Source: Typhlomys cinereus
Taxonomy: Eukaryota > Chordata > Mammalia > Rodentia > Platacanthomyidae
NCBI GenBank assembly: GCA_023101885.1
Contig: JALPQD010000138.1
Span: 1,232,542-1,296,541 of the forward strand
Direction of reading: 5' to 3'
Length of the DNA: 64,000 bases
The notes under the pieces are model-generated. The model had not been told where the DNA came from. It worked only from the letters and a program-made list of their open reading frames with translations, and searched no databases. Below are positions 1 to 11,591 of this stretch, in pieces (position 1 is the first letter of the stretch; every line of letters starts with the position of its first letter). Both the position numbers and the translations under genes were made by a program.

Positions 1-273
1 TGGAGAGATGGTGGATGCAGTCCTGGGTTTGTGTTCAAAGAGCTAGAGAAAGAAATCAGAAGGGAAATGAACCCACAAGAGTATGAAGAGCCATCACCCA
101 GGGGCCTGAAAATCATGTGTCTGAGCCCATCTAGCCAATCCATCCACAGCCTGCATTTTGATAAGGCTCTTGAGCTATAAAAAATAAGTTATTGGAAAAA
201 TTGGGTACAAACATAGTATCTTATGTGAAAATTATACAAAATCTAATTTCAATATCTGTGTGAATGTGTGAGC

Positions 274-297
274 GTGTGTGTGTGTGTGTGTGTGTGT
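274..297. repeat. (TG)n microsatellite, tail of B4
   Basis: Pure TG dinucleotide run directly next to the B4 SINE body that follows. It is best read as the reverse complement of that element's CA-rich 3' tail. Confidence 0.9.
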
Positions 298-578
298 AAG
301 TACAGGTGTGACGGTCGGAGGACAATCTATGGTGCCAGTACTTCATTTTCTACCTCATTTACCTCCTTGTGTGGATCAAGGTCTCTTTGTTATGTACGCC
401 AGGCTTGCTGGCCTGCAAGCTTCAGGGATTCTCCTGTCTCTGCTTCCCATCTCATCAGAGGAGTGTTGGACTTACAGACACATTACTGTGTCCAGCTTTA
501 CATTGATTCTGGGATTTGAACTCTGGCCCTTACATTTGTGTGGCAAATGATTTACTAGCTGATCCATCCCCCAGCTTC
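298..578 (-). mobile_element. B4 SINE, minus strand
   Basis: Read on the minus strand this has the B4 order: an ID/tRNA-like head near 578, a B1-like middle, and a CA-rich tail near 298. On the plus strand the recognisable reversed landmarks are a 'ccaggcttgctgg' block, 'cctgtctctgcttccca', and 'gatccatcccccagc' at the end. It is strongly diverged, so it is an old insertion. No target-site duplication was found. Confidence 0.7.
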
Positions 579-3103
579 TCCAAATAAAGTTTCATTGAAA
601 TTCACTTGTTCTTTTGTTTGCGTATTACTTTGGGGTTACAAAAGCAGATTTGAATGTGGTGGGTCACACTCACAGTTTAGTGAAAGAATTCTAGAGTCTG
701 ATCAGAGTCTGGGAGGGAGCACTGAAGGCAGGGTCGAAGAACTGCCTGCTGGGAAATGGTTATTTATGGAGTTCAGCGGCTTTTTTTTTTTGTTGTTCCC
801 ATCATGCCAACGAGGGACAAAAGTGTGCCCATACTTTGATCGACAGAGCAGCTCTGGGGTATAAGATTGTGATGTTTAATTTTGACTGGTTGTTTAAAAT
901 CAGTAAAACAGTCCTTTCCAGACACTGTTTGACTTTGGTCACAACACTTGAACAGTTCAGCAGACTATGAAATGGGAACACATTAAGTCATTTGTGGGCA
1001 AGTAAATCCTTAATCCTGGCAGCTCTTCATTTACACCACTCCCACATGCCCCTCAGACTTGCAGGTTCCCACTGGCAATAGAAAACACGGGAGCTACAAA
1101 GCAGAAACTGTCATTAGTCCCTTTGCAGAAAAAGTGGGAGCTCTCAGGTCTGACCTAACCAAAGTGCTCTTTTCAAGCCAAGTCTCCAAAATGTTTTTTA
1201 AAGAGAACAGTTTATTACCCACCTCTTATCACTGGGGTGTGGGTGGGCAGAAACTGCACTAAGGGAGGGAGTAATTCACCTGGATACAGGCACACGCAGG
1301 TATCCCACACCCCAACTAAGTTCACCAGGCTGTGAGTTTTCTGCCAACAAATGATTTGTCTGTTTTTATAAATTTGTTTCAAGCCGCACAGCTTATCAGT
1401 GAACACAAGAACACATTAGTTGTCCACAAATTAGCATTTAGTACAAATATCTACAAAAGGGATGTGAAATCCATTTACAATTCAAATCTTCACTCCATTT
1501 AGCCTGAAACTTTTTTTTTCAAGTAACAAACACATCCAGAAACACTAGATAACTATTTCTTATCAAGTCGGACACCATTGGAACCCAGCCTTTAATAATA
1601 CTGCTGTTGTGTGCTAGGCAGAGATGTGAAGCTGGGAGAGGAACAGAATAGCTAATGAGTCAAAACTGGAAGCCTAGCAAGCTCTCAACAATAGCCAAAG
1701 TGCTAACATGTAAAGTTTCATTAATTGGATGTGTTAAGAAACCTCTCCCTGTGAGCTTAGGTTTTCTTAGTTCTAACCTGCATTTTGCCAAAAAGGCAAT
1801 GTGCTACAGTCGCTTGCCTGATTCAAAAATCACATGCAGAAAAATGTCTGCAACCAATTTTCACAATCTAAATGTCACCCCATTTATTTTGTGTCTAATA
1901 ATCAAGCAGATATGTTTTCGCACTTAGGAGAGAATAAAGGAAATAATTACAGGATTCTAAATGTTTCCAAATTCTACAATAAGAATGAAAAGGCTTTTAA
2001 TAGCTGATTTTGTGTTAGAGATTTTGCTCCAAAAAAAAAAAATTTTTTTTTTCAGCTAGTTTCCTCTCTCCATGAAGCTGCTTACAATCTGAAGTTTTGC
2101 TTTTAAGGTTTTCTTTTAGTACAATGGTAGAATGATAGTCTAACTTTTAATCAAAATTTGTTCATGTTTAAATTCCTTAGCTCCTTTTTACTTATTTTTT
2201 TAAGTTACTCAATATAAATACCAAGTTACAGAGAGGCACAGGTGGCTGGGAAGCTCAGCTGCAGACAGGCTTCTGATCTGGGAATAGCTGGTTTAAGTGT
2301 CACCCCCCCCCCCAGCAATTCCCTGTCCCCCCAGCCTCTTCAACAGCCAAGGGAACTACAAGACCTTTACTTAGCCAAGGAAGATGCCTGACTAAAGACA
2401 CCCAGGATCACCTCACTGAGTAAATCTGATTTCAGGTTTCAAATAGATTGAAACTGACCTCCTCCCCCACAGCTGGGACTGGTCATCCGTGCATCTGGAA
2501 CCACATGTGCACTGTGGGTGGGCACCTTTGTACACAGGTGTGCTCCCTGTGGACTATAACCTCCAAGACTTATCACATTTACAATTTATAGTTCATGAAA
2601 AAAAGTCCTCTTGGAAAATTAAATGCAAATGGAATAATGCTCCTAAGGAACATTTCCATGTAACTAAAAAATTGCAATTACTATTCTTGACATTATACAA
2701 GGTTAGAGTTTATTACAATCTTCTGAGCAAATAATGAGTTTGCAGAATTAGGCAATAACCACATTTCCCTTCATTTTTATCAGGTATTAATTTATACTTG
2801 AGGGAAAATAAAATAAACCTAGCAGTGTTCTTAATCAATTGGTGAAAAGATAAACAGAGCCCCATGTAAATAAGCTAAACGTGTGCAAACAGGTGAAACA
2901 CCCAGCGCTTGAAAATCAACTTACAGATGTTATAAAACAGCATAAACCATTTGGGAAGCATGTTCTAGCAAATAACACCAGCCACATGAATTTTTCCAAA
3001 GAAAGAAAATGATGTCAAAGAGCAACAATGAGACCCAATGGATTAATACACAGTGCCTGCACACTGAAAGAACACCAGAGTGGGAACTCTCGTTCGTTCA
3101 TAC
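579..3103. other. Non-repeat AT-rich DNA
   Basis: I recognise no SINE, LINE or gene here apart from short homopolymers: T runs near 781 and 1510, a C run near 2308, and a run of A followed by T at 2031-2052 that could fold on itself. Open frames are short and not protein-like. The stretch may include conserved non-coding sequence, but that cannot be judged from one sequence. Confidence 0.5.
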
Positions 3104-3220
3104 CTATGGTCATTTCTGAGATGTCGATCACATTTTCTTCAAAAGGAAGATCCATATTTTTTAACCATAGAGATTGTAAATTTAGACATTTGACAATAAC
3201 TGTTTGCCAAGGCGCATAGT
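3104..3220 (-). CDS. Candidate internal coding exon, gene not identified
   Basis: On the minus strand a long pyrimidine-rich tract ends in tgtttaacag just before position 3220. After 117 open bases the frame meets a good donor, ATAG|GTATGA, at 3104/3103. The exon is 39 codons long and symmetric: it enters with two bases of a split codon and leaves with one base, so it is phase 1 to phase 1. The encoded peptide begins YAPWQTVIVKCLNLQSL and ends ENVIDISEMTI. Its composition is protein-like, with Trp, Cys and charged residues and no repeats. I do not recognise the family. The frame stays open on both sides of the proposed exon (3015-3293), so openness alone proves little; the evidence is the paired splice signals. 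A chance splice-site pair remains possible. Conservation or RNA reads would decide. Confidence 0.27.
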
Positions 3221-4469
3221 CTGTTAAACACAGTAGAGAAGAAGGAGGATCAGAAAGAAGGCAGAATAAATAAAAGCGCAGGGCAGTGAGCATCGGTAGG
3301 ACTTGTAATTAAAGAGCAGTACACAATGCAATCATGATTTAGAAAAGACCACAGAGGAGTCAAGTTAAATATGGAAACAAGGAGAGAATGAACATAACGA
3401 AGGAAAGTAAGGATGCCATTAAAAAACAAGGTCACACATTCAGCGGACTCACATGGGAACCAAGGTCATTACGCAGGAATTGCTGCCTCTTTCATATTTC
3501 ATTTTAAAGGGTTTTTTTTTCCAAGTACTTATTCAATCTTTCTGGCACTGCCACAATAGTGGAGGCCTCAGGAGTACTTGGATTGTCACCAAAGAATATT
3601 CTAGAAGTTAGTAAATGCACCAAGGTGAAGAAAAAGCAATTACAATAAGGTGTTTCCAGGTCAAAGACAAGCTGCCTAAACTCTTCCTTAAATCTTCCAA
3701 GAAAGTAGATGTTGCTCTTCTAGGCTGACACTAAGCTGGGTTTCACTAGCTGTGATAGCTGTGATAGGACCAGATCTCCTGTGACCAGGACAGCAAGAGA
3801 CACAGGGAGGAAGTGATCTTGCTAAACGAATTCTATTTTACAAATTCAAAGCAGTACAAAGAACCTCAGTGGGGAGTCCAGGGATGCTCTAAGGCAGTCA
3901 CAGTGGACTTAACCACAGTCATCCCGAAGATGATTTTAGAGACTGAAGTGTCAGAAAGGACAATGCTGAGTGGCTCCTACCAACCACAACAGGCGTGATT
4001 GAAAGTAAGTCAGCTAAGGCTGAAGAGAGGGTGGGTGTTTCCCAATGACAGGTCTTCAAATAGTTCAGAAATAAAAGTCCAGGCAGTGAGGCCAGGGGAA
4101 AGCAGCCCAGTTGTTCTTTGTTAAAGACTGCATTGGGTAGTAAAGTGCTTTTGGCTTCTTGTCTTTCCCACTCCTTTTATCTTTCTGATTTGTTTGTTCA
4201 TTCCATTCCTCTGTCAGCCAGTTGAAGAGGTGACTAGTAACAGACTAAGGGTCCAGGAAAACACATGGTCCCTGGGACAGAACAATAGTTATCTGTAATC
4301 CCATGGGGATGCACCCAAGAGAAACAATTCAAATATGAGACCCTTTACTTCCCAGCAGACAATAAAATCTATTAAACCCAGTGCCATTCCACTTTCTAAT
4401 GATGCTTTCTGTATTCCTTCTCAGCCTTCTCCAAGGATGTCCACATCTCATGTTGAGAGATGGTCCAAC
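3221..4469. other. Non-repeat DNA
   Basis: No recognisable repeat or gene. The proposed intron upstream (in transcription sense) of the candidate exon would lie here, including its polypyrimidine tract at about 3221-3265 (purine-rich on the plus strand). Confidence 0.4.
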
Positions 4470-4690
4470 TCAGCAGTTGGAGTAGCAGGCTTTGCAAACC
4501 AAGCTTTTGAGGTTCACTTTGCTAAGCGAGTGTGCTCTTGGGGAAACTGTCTCTGGGACTGTTTCCTAGCCTGCAAAAGGAAAGGAAATAAGACTTATGC
4601 TTTTCAGGGTTCTTTGAGAAGCTAGAGGTTTTGAACTAATATTTACAATGTGCAGAGAATAATGCCCATGGGACTTATTGTTGTTGCAGA
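4470..4690 (+). mobile_element. MIR SINE, diverged
   Basis: Follows the layout of the mammal-wide MIR element. There is a core with a 'ttggggaaactgtctctgggactgtttcctagcctgcaaaa' type block (position 4539 on), then the AT-rich part and a 3' end resembling 'aatatttacaatgtgcagag'. It is heavily mutated, as expected for a repeat shared across mammals. Confidence 0.6.
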
Positions 4691-4793
4691 AGGGACACAG
4701 CTCACAGCTGTTCTTCTAAGCAATGGTCCTATTCAATGGTTTAGGAACTTGACCCCTGTCCAGTCTTTATCTTCTATGCTGTCATTGTCTCAG

Positions 4794-4823
4794 GGTCCAG
4801 GTTCCCATACCCTTGTCTGAGTG
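4794..4823 (+). other. Possible 30-base microexon
   Basis: A pyrimidine-rich tract ending cattgtctcag is followed after 30 bases by the donor GTG|GTAAGTATTC. Two of three frames are open. Both splice signals look strong, but a match this short is easily produced by chance and no neighbouring exon supports it. Confidence 0.08.
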
Positions 4824-5339
4824 GTAAGTATTCTTGAAAATTCCTTGGGCACTTGGAACCCAGTGAACAAACTCAAATTGGTGCATATTAGTTGCCCTTA
4901 TCTCAGGCCTTCACACCATTCTAAATCTCTATGCCACTCTCTTATTCTGGCTTCATATCTAATGTCTCTCTCCAAGGACGCTTTATCTGACTGGCCTAAT
5001 TAAAGGGACCTCTTTTCCTCTGCTCCCTGCCCCCAGAGCAAATCTCTCCTTATCTTAGTTAGTATCCTGCTTGGTTTCTCCATAGCAACCAGTACCATAT
5101 CCAAGGCTATCTTTTTGCAGTTGTTTACTTACTTGATTACATGGGCTGCTAGGAGAAAAAAGCTCCTCACAAACAAGCCCCTTACCTAATCTACTGCCTT
5201 TCTCTGTAATATAAACTGAACCCTGAACCTTAGCCTATCCCTAGTATCTATTCAGTCAAATTGCTGAATAAATTTTATGCCATGAATCTGATAACTTTGA
5301 ATGGATTCTAGAAAAAAAACTGAGATGAAAGGTCTTTCT

Positions 5340-5391
5340 TTTTTTTTAATTTTTATTTATTATTTATTCAATTGTGCATGTATGCATGTGT

Positions 5392-5446
<55 letters not shown>

Positions 5447-5658
5447 GAACCATGGACGAATTCAGGAACCACCATGGACGCCTCCACCTCCTCCTTGTTT
5501 ACTCTGCCCAGGGATTCACAGGCTCTGCCCTACCAGGACCAGAAACACAGGCCGCCCCCACTTCCGACCGGCATCTATACCTGGAGTCTAGGATCCGAAC
5601 CCAGGACCTTCCGCCTGTAAGGCAGAGGCTTAACCCCTGAGCCACCTCTCCAGCCCCC
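5340..5658 (-). mobile_element. DIP-like (B2-superfamily) SINE, full length
   Basis: The minus strand reads, in order, a tRNA-derived head (GGGGGCTGGAGAGGTGGCTC, then box B-like GTTCGGATCC), a lineage-specific body, a long (CA)n tract and a (TAAA)n/poly(A) tail. A 17-base target-site duplication, AGATGAAAGGTCTTTCT, sits at 5323-5339 and 5659-5675. That proves insertion by L1-type target-primed reverse transcription. The duplication is perfect, so the insertion is fairly young. The internal TG run at 5393-5439 produces spurious open frames. Confidence 0.9.
5393..5439. repeat. (TG)n microsatellite inside SINE tail
   Basis: About 23 TG units, the reverse complement of the CA tract in the 3' part of the SINE. 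Likely length-polymorphic. Confidence 0.9.
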
Positions 5659-5675
5659 AGATGAAAGGTCTTTCT

Positions 5676-6474
5676 ACCTGGTAAAACAAGCTTTAACTCT
5701 CTGAAATACTAAGAGATGTAGAAATTTCCAGTGCCCCAGCAGTAGGAAGTCAATAACACTTAGAGTTGTCTTATACACTTAACATGAAAACTTGTGGTAG
5801 TTTAAATTATATATAATATGTAATAGATGATATATTTATATAAAACCTATATCTACATAACCTGATCATGATACTTGTAATCTCAGTGTGATAATGTGAT
5901 TTTAGGTGTTAATGTTAAAATAAATGGCCATAAATAATAAATAAATTGAATTTGACATAAATACCTCTTGTTCCTTTGAGACTATTTAATCATTTTTGCT
6001 AGCAATTATTTAAGGTATTTCCTTAAACAACAACTAGTCTTAAGGACAAAGAAAATAAGCACAGTTGGTCTCTTCTTGGTTTCCAAAAATGGTTAGTAAT
6101 ATGCTGACTGTGCCCAATGAAACTGACCATCTTCTAGCTAGGTAACTGGATCATTCAGTTAACAGGAAAACGTGTTTGCTGATTCCTGACTTTAAATAGT
6201 TGGTGAGTCTCTCCACTCACTGAATTGCTACCTGTGAATTGTGCATCACACCTCACATATGTCCTGGAAATAATGTTATCAGGAAGTCACAGAACTTATC
6301 CCCAGAGGATTTAACATTTGTGTAGAGATTGGGCCCATATTAGAGATTGAATAAAGTTTACTGAATCCCCTTTAGTGGAATATGATATTATAGAAGGGAG
6401 ATAAGAAGAGCTTACCAAGTGTTATGAGGTTTGCACCTCACAAGAATGGAGGGGTCTGGGACTTGGGATCTGGC
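5676..6474. other. Non-repeat AT-rich DNA
   Basis: No recognisable gene or repeat. It contains AT-rich stretches near 5800-5950. Confidence 0.4.
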
Positions 6475-6670
6475 GGGCAAGCTGGAATCCCAACCGTGAA
6501 GTTTCATGGTAGTTTCAGTAGCTCAGTGAATTCCTTAACCCTTGAGACTTAGTTTAAATCCCTTAAAAAGGGATTTTGCCTTGAAGGATTTGCCACTGGG
6601 ACAATAGATTTGATACTTGTGAAGTGCTGAGGCTTGCTAGGCATGGGATAGGAATCGGGGCTCAGCAAAC
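6475..6670 (+). mobile_element. MIR SINE, diverged
   Basis: Matches the MIR core and tail order. There is a 'cagtgaattccttaacccttgag' type core at 6523, an AT-rich part, then 'tgaagtgctgaggcttgctaggca' and 'ggctcagcaaa' at the 3' end. Diverged and old. Confidence 0.6.
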
Positions 6671-7064
6671 ACACGCAGGTCTGGCAAGGATGGGAGGCAG
6701 GACATGCTTTGAATGAACTTGTGACAGAAGGATAGGCACTGGACATTACAGGGAGCTGCAAGAGCAAACTTGGGGAAACAATGTGAGGGTGGATGTGGGG
6801 GTGTCACGTTAGGATGGCTGAGGGCAACAGCTGGGAGGGCTGAAAGCAAGAGACAGATAAGGGATGGCAGCCCTGATTTCTAGACCCAGGAGTCTGTGAT
6901 CCACGACGACAATTTAAATGAGTCGAGAGGAGTAACTCAAGCAAGTGAACAAACTGTATTGGACATAACATTGAAATATTTTCAGGACAAACAGCGAGTT
7001 GGAGGGAACCAGAGACCACCTACTCCATCCAATAGCTGCCACGTTCCAGTTAAGAACAATGGAA

Positions 7065-7161
7065 CGGGCTGGAGAGATAGCTCAGGGGTTGTGACTCTGT
7101 CTCCCAAGCAGAAGGTTCTGAGTTCGGATCCCAGGTCCCACGTTAAAAAAAAAAAAAAAAA
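7065..7161 (+). mobile_element. Short tRNA-head-only SINE
   Basis: Contains only the tRNA-like head of the DIP-like family (starts CGGGCTGGAGAGATAGCTCA; box B-like GTTCGGATCC) followed directly by a poly(A) tract. The body and CA tail of the full-length copies are missing. A perfect 13-base target-site duplication, AAGAACAATGGAA, at 7052-7064 and 7162-7174 shows it inserted in this short form. It resembles ID elements in design but carries the DIP-like head. Confidence 0.9.
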
Positions 7162-7760
7162 AAGAACAATGGAAGTTCATGCAGAGGACAGCCCAGGCCT
7201 AGGGAGAGCGGATATTGGTACCGGACTACAACCCACAACTCCTGACTTAGCCTAGCACTTCTCCCCAGTACTACCAAAAATCCACGAAGATGTGGATGTG
7301 TATAGTGAAAAAGACCATGATAAAGTTGTGTCTATCCATCTATGATATAGCACGTTGGTGAATTGACCTGTCTAGTGTTAGAAGACAGACCCCCTTCCAT
7401 AGGCTTTGTCTGACTCCCAATTTACATGTAACCCCTCAAAACCCAGGTTCTTTAACTATAAATGTTAAGAACTAAAAAAAAAAAACCAAAGAAACATCAC
7501 TTAACACTACTTACTGCATTTGGAGCTTGGTAGCTCAGCAGGGCCCCCCCTCCCAGGACTAGTCCCTAGTATCCTTCCGGACTCCTCAGAAGAGTGGGTG
7601 CTATTCTCCTGAGTTGCTTCAGAATGGGCTCCTGTGTTTGTAGAACCATGCCCAGTCACTGAACTGTGAAGTCATTTTTCTGCTCAATGTGGATGGAGCC
7701 CTGTCCACTGCTCAGAAAATCTGTAAAACGAGCTTAGATGCATAGTGTCTAAACACTACA

Positions 7761-7761
<1 letters not shown>

Positions 7762-7809
<48 letters not shown>
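7762..7809. repeat. (CA)n microsatellite
   Basis: About 24 uninterrupted CA units with no SINE body recognised next to them. Confidence 0.95.
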
Positions 7810-7811
<2 letters not shown>

Positions 7812-8348
7812 TCCCATTTCACTGGCAAAAGCAAAGGATATCGTAATTGTTTCCCCAAAAGGGAAAATCAATGACAGCACAAATTCTTAATGAGCCCATG
7901 ATACATATTAATTTATGGTGGGTCAACTCAACCAGTCCTCTCTAGTCTCATTTGCTTTGAGAAATTACTGGGGTCGGATAAAACCTGAGCAAAATCTCAA
8001 ACTCCTATTCCTTTACTCTATGCCTAAGACCACCAGGAAATCTGAGCCGCAAGAACTCCGCTGTCCCATTTTCTGTCAGCCCTGTAACAGCTTGAAGAAG
8101 GAAAATGTGAATTAATGAATAATTCAAACCCAGAGAGTCTCTTCCTTATTTATAAAAGCGCTTACATAAAAATATCACGATGGATGCCTGCCTTCGAAGC
8201 AAATATAATTTAATATTAAAGACTTCTCTCTACTCCATTTCTCTTTGTTTAGAAATGTTCTTGTCAATGAGACTTAGGAGAGAGTTAGGTCACCACAAAC
8301 AGTTGTCTGTGAGCCAACAAAACATATCTGTTCTCCCCTAATTCCAGT

Positions 8349-8509
8349 ACAGCTTTTCTTTCTTTTTTTTTTTTGAGGCAGGGTTTCTTGTCACTCGGGC
8401 TGGTCTTGAAAAATGCTCTACATAGCAGAGGCTGGCTTCGAACTCCTGATCCTCCTGTTCCATCTCCAAAGAGCCAAGAGCACCGCTGTACCACCACACT
8501 TGGCTCTCC
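8349..8509 (-). mobile_element. B1 SINE
   Basis: Poly(T) followed by the reversed 7SL-derived B1 body (gaggcagggtttc, ggctggcttcgaactcctga, caccacacttggctc). An 8-base duplication, ATTCCAGT, flanks it at 8341-8348 and 8510-8517. Moderately diverged. Confidence 0.85.
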
Positions 8510-8579
8510 ATTCCAGTTTGAATGGCCCAGAGCCCCTGGCTGACCTAACTGCTCTCAGCTTCAGTCATAAACTGGGGGA

Positions 8580-8581
<2 letters not shown>

Positions 8582-8624
<43 letters not shown>
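8582..8624. repeat. (GA)n microsatellite
   Basis: Perfect GA run of about 21 units. It creates overlapping false open frames of Arg-Glu or Ser-Leu on the two strands. Confidence 0.95.
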
Positions 8625-8625
<1 letters not shown>

Positions 8626-8829
8626 TGGTGGACAAAGGCCTGCCAGAGACAAAGGGCAGTGGGCATGAGGACTTGGCCCTGTGGCGAAGCAGGAATCCTT
8701 GCTGCGGAGGCCTTGCAGAGCAGCATGGAAGCTCAGTGTGCGATGGTTCCTCCCACTGCCTAACCACAGGGTGATACAGACGTGGGGAACCATCACACCC
8801 CGGCACTGCAGAGTTAGATAGACGGACAA

Positions 8830-9814
8830 CTATATGAAAACTCAAAGCACCCCAAAACTGATTATCCCAAAAGGCAAATGACTTCATGAATTGCTTCTAT
8901 GATTTTAACAAAGATCTCACTCTGGACTTCTGCCTTTGTTCACACTGTGTCAAATGACGGAACTTTCTTCTCTACCCAATTACCTAACATCGCTTCACCC
9001 TTTTTTCCTTGAAGCTACCCCAGCTCAAGTTATGGGATGGGGGAAGCCATCATTAGCTGCAGGCCAAATGGTCAACAGCTGTAGCCCTGGACCGTTCCCA
9101 ATCTAGAGCCTTTAGTTGTTTGCAATTGTTTTAACTGACTGACTAGGACTCTCTTTTTCTCTTGCCTGAAGTCTAAAGACAGCGCTTACTGCGATTGCCT
9201 GCTTAACCTATCCCTCAACACCACAAGTGCAGCAGCAAACTGAAGCAGCTTTGTGGGGTGTGTTTGCAGGCGGGTAGAAGCCAGAGATCTCCAGCAGAGA
9301 AGCTTCCAATTGGTGTGGAAGACTGTAGGGGGGGGGAGTCCATCAGCAGAGAGAGAGAGATGCTTAAGGCCTGTGGGGGCAGGGGGCGTTCCTAAGAAGT
9401 AAAGAGCCATTTGCCATTGTTTGCTCCAATCCATCTGCTCTTTTGCTTGAAAGTAAAAGGAAAGGGAAACAATCCCTCCAGGCAGAAATGGAATGACTTC
9501 CATGTGCCTGATGATGTTGCCAGACTGGGTGGGCCTTTTACCTAGCGGGCAGAGTCTGGGCCTTTGCAGACTTTCAAAGGAAGGTTTGAGAATAAAGACC
9601 CCATCCAGCTGTGCCCGACCATAAACCTTATAGCTGCTGTTGGATCTTCAGTACCAAACTGCCTTGCTATCCTTGGGAGAAAAGGGTGTGGAAGGTTAGG
9701 TTACAAACCAAGCCTGGGGCCAGGGGAGGAACTGCTCTCCCATTCCAATTGGTGCAATGAACAGCAAAAGGTTCATTAAAACCTCTTTTGAGTTGGCTTT
9801 TCTTTGTTTTGCTT
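8830..9814. other. Non-repeat DNA
   Basis: No recognised repeat. Two overlapping open frames of about 105 codons lie on the minus strand (9186-9503 and 9696-10025), with no homology I can name and no clear splice context. Confidence 0.4.
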
Positions 9815-9917
9815 TGTATTTGTTTGGTATGTAGCTCAGGCTTGCCTGGAACGAAAGAGATCCCCCCTGCTTGGGCCTCACATGTGCTGGAATAATAGGT
9901 GTGCACCCACCACACAT
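9815..9917 (-). mobile_element. B1-related fragment
   Basis: Reversed B1 landmarks remain (gtagctcaggcttgcctgga, tgctggaataataggtgtgc). It is short and diverged, with a T-rich left edge. Confidence 0.6.
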
Positions 9918-10854
9918 ATGGCTAAGCATTTTTCTCCAAAACAAGTCTCTCCTGCCCATAAAGAAAAGCCACTTGGGCACTGATCCCAAAGCCAAATGCC
10001 CTTGGTACCAAATGCCCTGCTCCATGTTGGCTTTTCTATCTCATGATTCCATCTGGAATCCTAACATTGTGAGGAATCCCAGATGCGATGGTGCGTTTCA
10101 GATATAGTAGAAAATTTCCACCCTGGATGTCCTGAGGTATAGCCAGGCTGCCCAGGTAGCTTCTACACCTTCTAGGTTGGCTGTGAGGTCATGTATGTGT
10201 ATGGGGGGGGGTGTCCTCTAACAAACAGGAAGGATGGCAGAGGTCTGGCTACAGCCTTCTGGCCTTCTCCACATTTTCCAACACATTGTGATCTTTCAGA
10301 CCACAAGCAGAACTTCCCAGATCAGCACTGTCCTCAAAAAAAAAAAAAAAATCTGTGATCTGTTAACATCCCCAAATCGAAAATGTTTCACGTTCAAATG
10401 CATGGACTTACAAACGTGCAATCTATAATTGCGACTTCATTGAAATGGATTCATTTCTATCTGGATTCAACCCTTCTGGTTTCATTTGGGAGCCCTGTGT
10501 TCATGAGCCCAGCAGATCAACTTCCCCATGCCTATTTCCCCCACCTCTGCCTCTGAAGGTGGCTGTATGACTGCACTACAAAAGAGGTGCAGATTCCCGT
10601 CTACTCCCCCTCGTTCCATCAGGAGACAGCATAGACTCGTGGCCAAGACTTGCCTAGATCTCACCCGCCTGCCATCTACTTCTGAGTGATACTGTAGGAA
10701 AGTTCATGTCTCTGCCCAGTCTGCTGACCTATAAACCTAGAACATACAGACTGGACACTACAGGGATGTGATGAAGGCTTGCTGGAGACCAAAAGCTTTG
10801 GGTCTCACATGCTAAGAAAATGATCTTCCGCTGAACTTCACCTCCAGCCCTCCT

Positions 10855-10912
10855 ATCCCTCTTTCTTCTCCTTCTCTCCCTCCCCTCCTTCTCCCCCTCT
10901 TCTTGTTCTTCC
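10855..10912. repeat. CT-rich low-complexity tract
   Basis: Pyrimidine-rich run of CTT, CCT and CTC words directly left of a minus-strand B1. Probably derived from its tail. Confidence 0.8.
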
Positions 10913-10918
10913 TTTATA

Positions 10919-11030
10919 AGACAAGGTTTCAGGAAATTACCTAGTTACCCTTGAACCTCCAATCTTCTTAATCTTCTTGCTTTAGCCTCCAGGTAGCTAG
11001 AATTAGGGTATGTACCACCAGGACAGGCTC
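10919..11030 (-). mobile_element. B1 SINE, diverged
   Basis: Reversed B1 pattern: acaaggtttcagg, acccttgaacctcc, cttgctttagcctcc, gctagaattagggtatgtaccacca. Old copy. Confidence 0.7.
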
Positions 11031-11190
11031 ATTAGGAAGTTTAAATAGATTAAATGTACAAATTTAGATCAGGAGAAAGTAAGACCTTAGTAAACTTTAG
11101 CTATTATTGTCCCAAAAGCTGACAGGCTGGCGTGGAAATGAAATCTTGCTCTTGCCTTAGTGGTGTTTCTTAAATCAGAACAAAATTAGA

Positions 11191-11396
11191 GGGACTGGGA
11201 TGTAGCTCGGTCCACACAGTGCTTATGCAGCACGCAAGCAGCCCTGGTTCGGTTCCCAGCACTGCATAAAACAGATGTGGCGGCATCTACCTGTCATCCC
11301 GGCACTCAGGATGTAGAGGCAGGAAGATCAAAAGTTCAAACTCATTTTCAGCTACACAGAGAGTTTAAAGTCAGTCTAGACATCTTGTCTCCAAAG
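11191..11396 (+). mobile_element. ID-B1 composite SINE
   Basis: ID-like tRNA head (gggactgggatgtagctcgg, ggttcggttcccagcactgc) fused to a B1-type body (cctgtcatcccggcactcag, gaggcaggaagatc). This is the left half of a block that shares one flanking duplication with the B1 to its right. Confidence 0.8.
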
Positions 11397-11427
11397 CACT
11401 TCTTAAATATTCAGATTAAGTTTATAA

Positions 11428-11591
11428 GCAAGACATAGTAATAAATATCTATAGTCCTAGTACTCAGAGGCTGAGGCAGGAGATTGCTTTGACTTCAACA
11501 GTAGCCTGGGCTACACATCAAATACCAGGCCAGCCAAGGCTATATAGAAGACTCTGTCTCAAAAAAAAAAAAAAAAAAAAAAAAAGAAAGA
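11428..11591 (+). mobile_element. B1 SINE with long poly(A)
   Basis: B1 body (ctatagtcctagtactcagaggctgaggcaggag, position 11450) ending in actctgtctc and about 25 A residues. The 12-base word AACAAAATTAGA lies at 11592-11603, right of its tail, and again at 11179-11190, left of the neighbouring ID-B1. This copy may therefore share its right boundary with that element. Confidence 0.8.
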
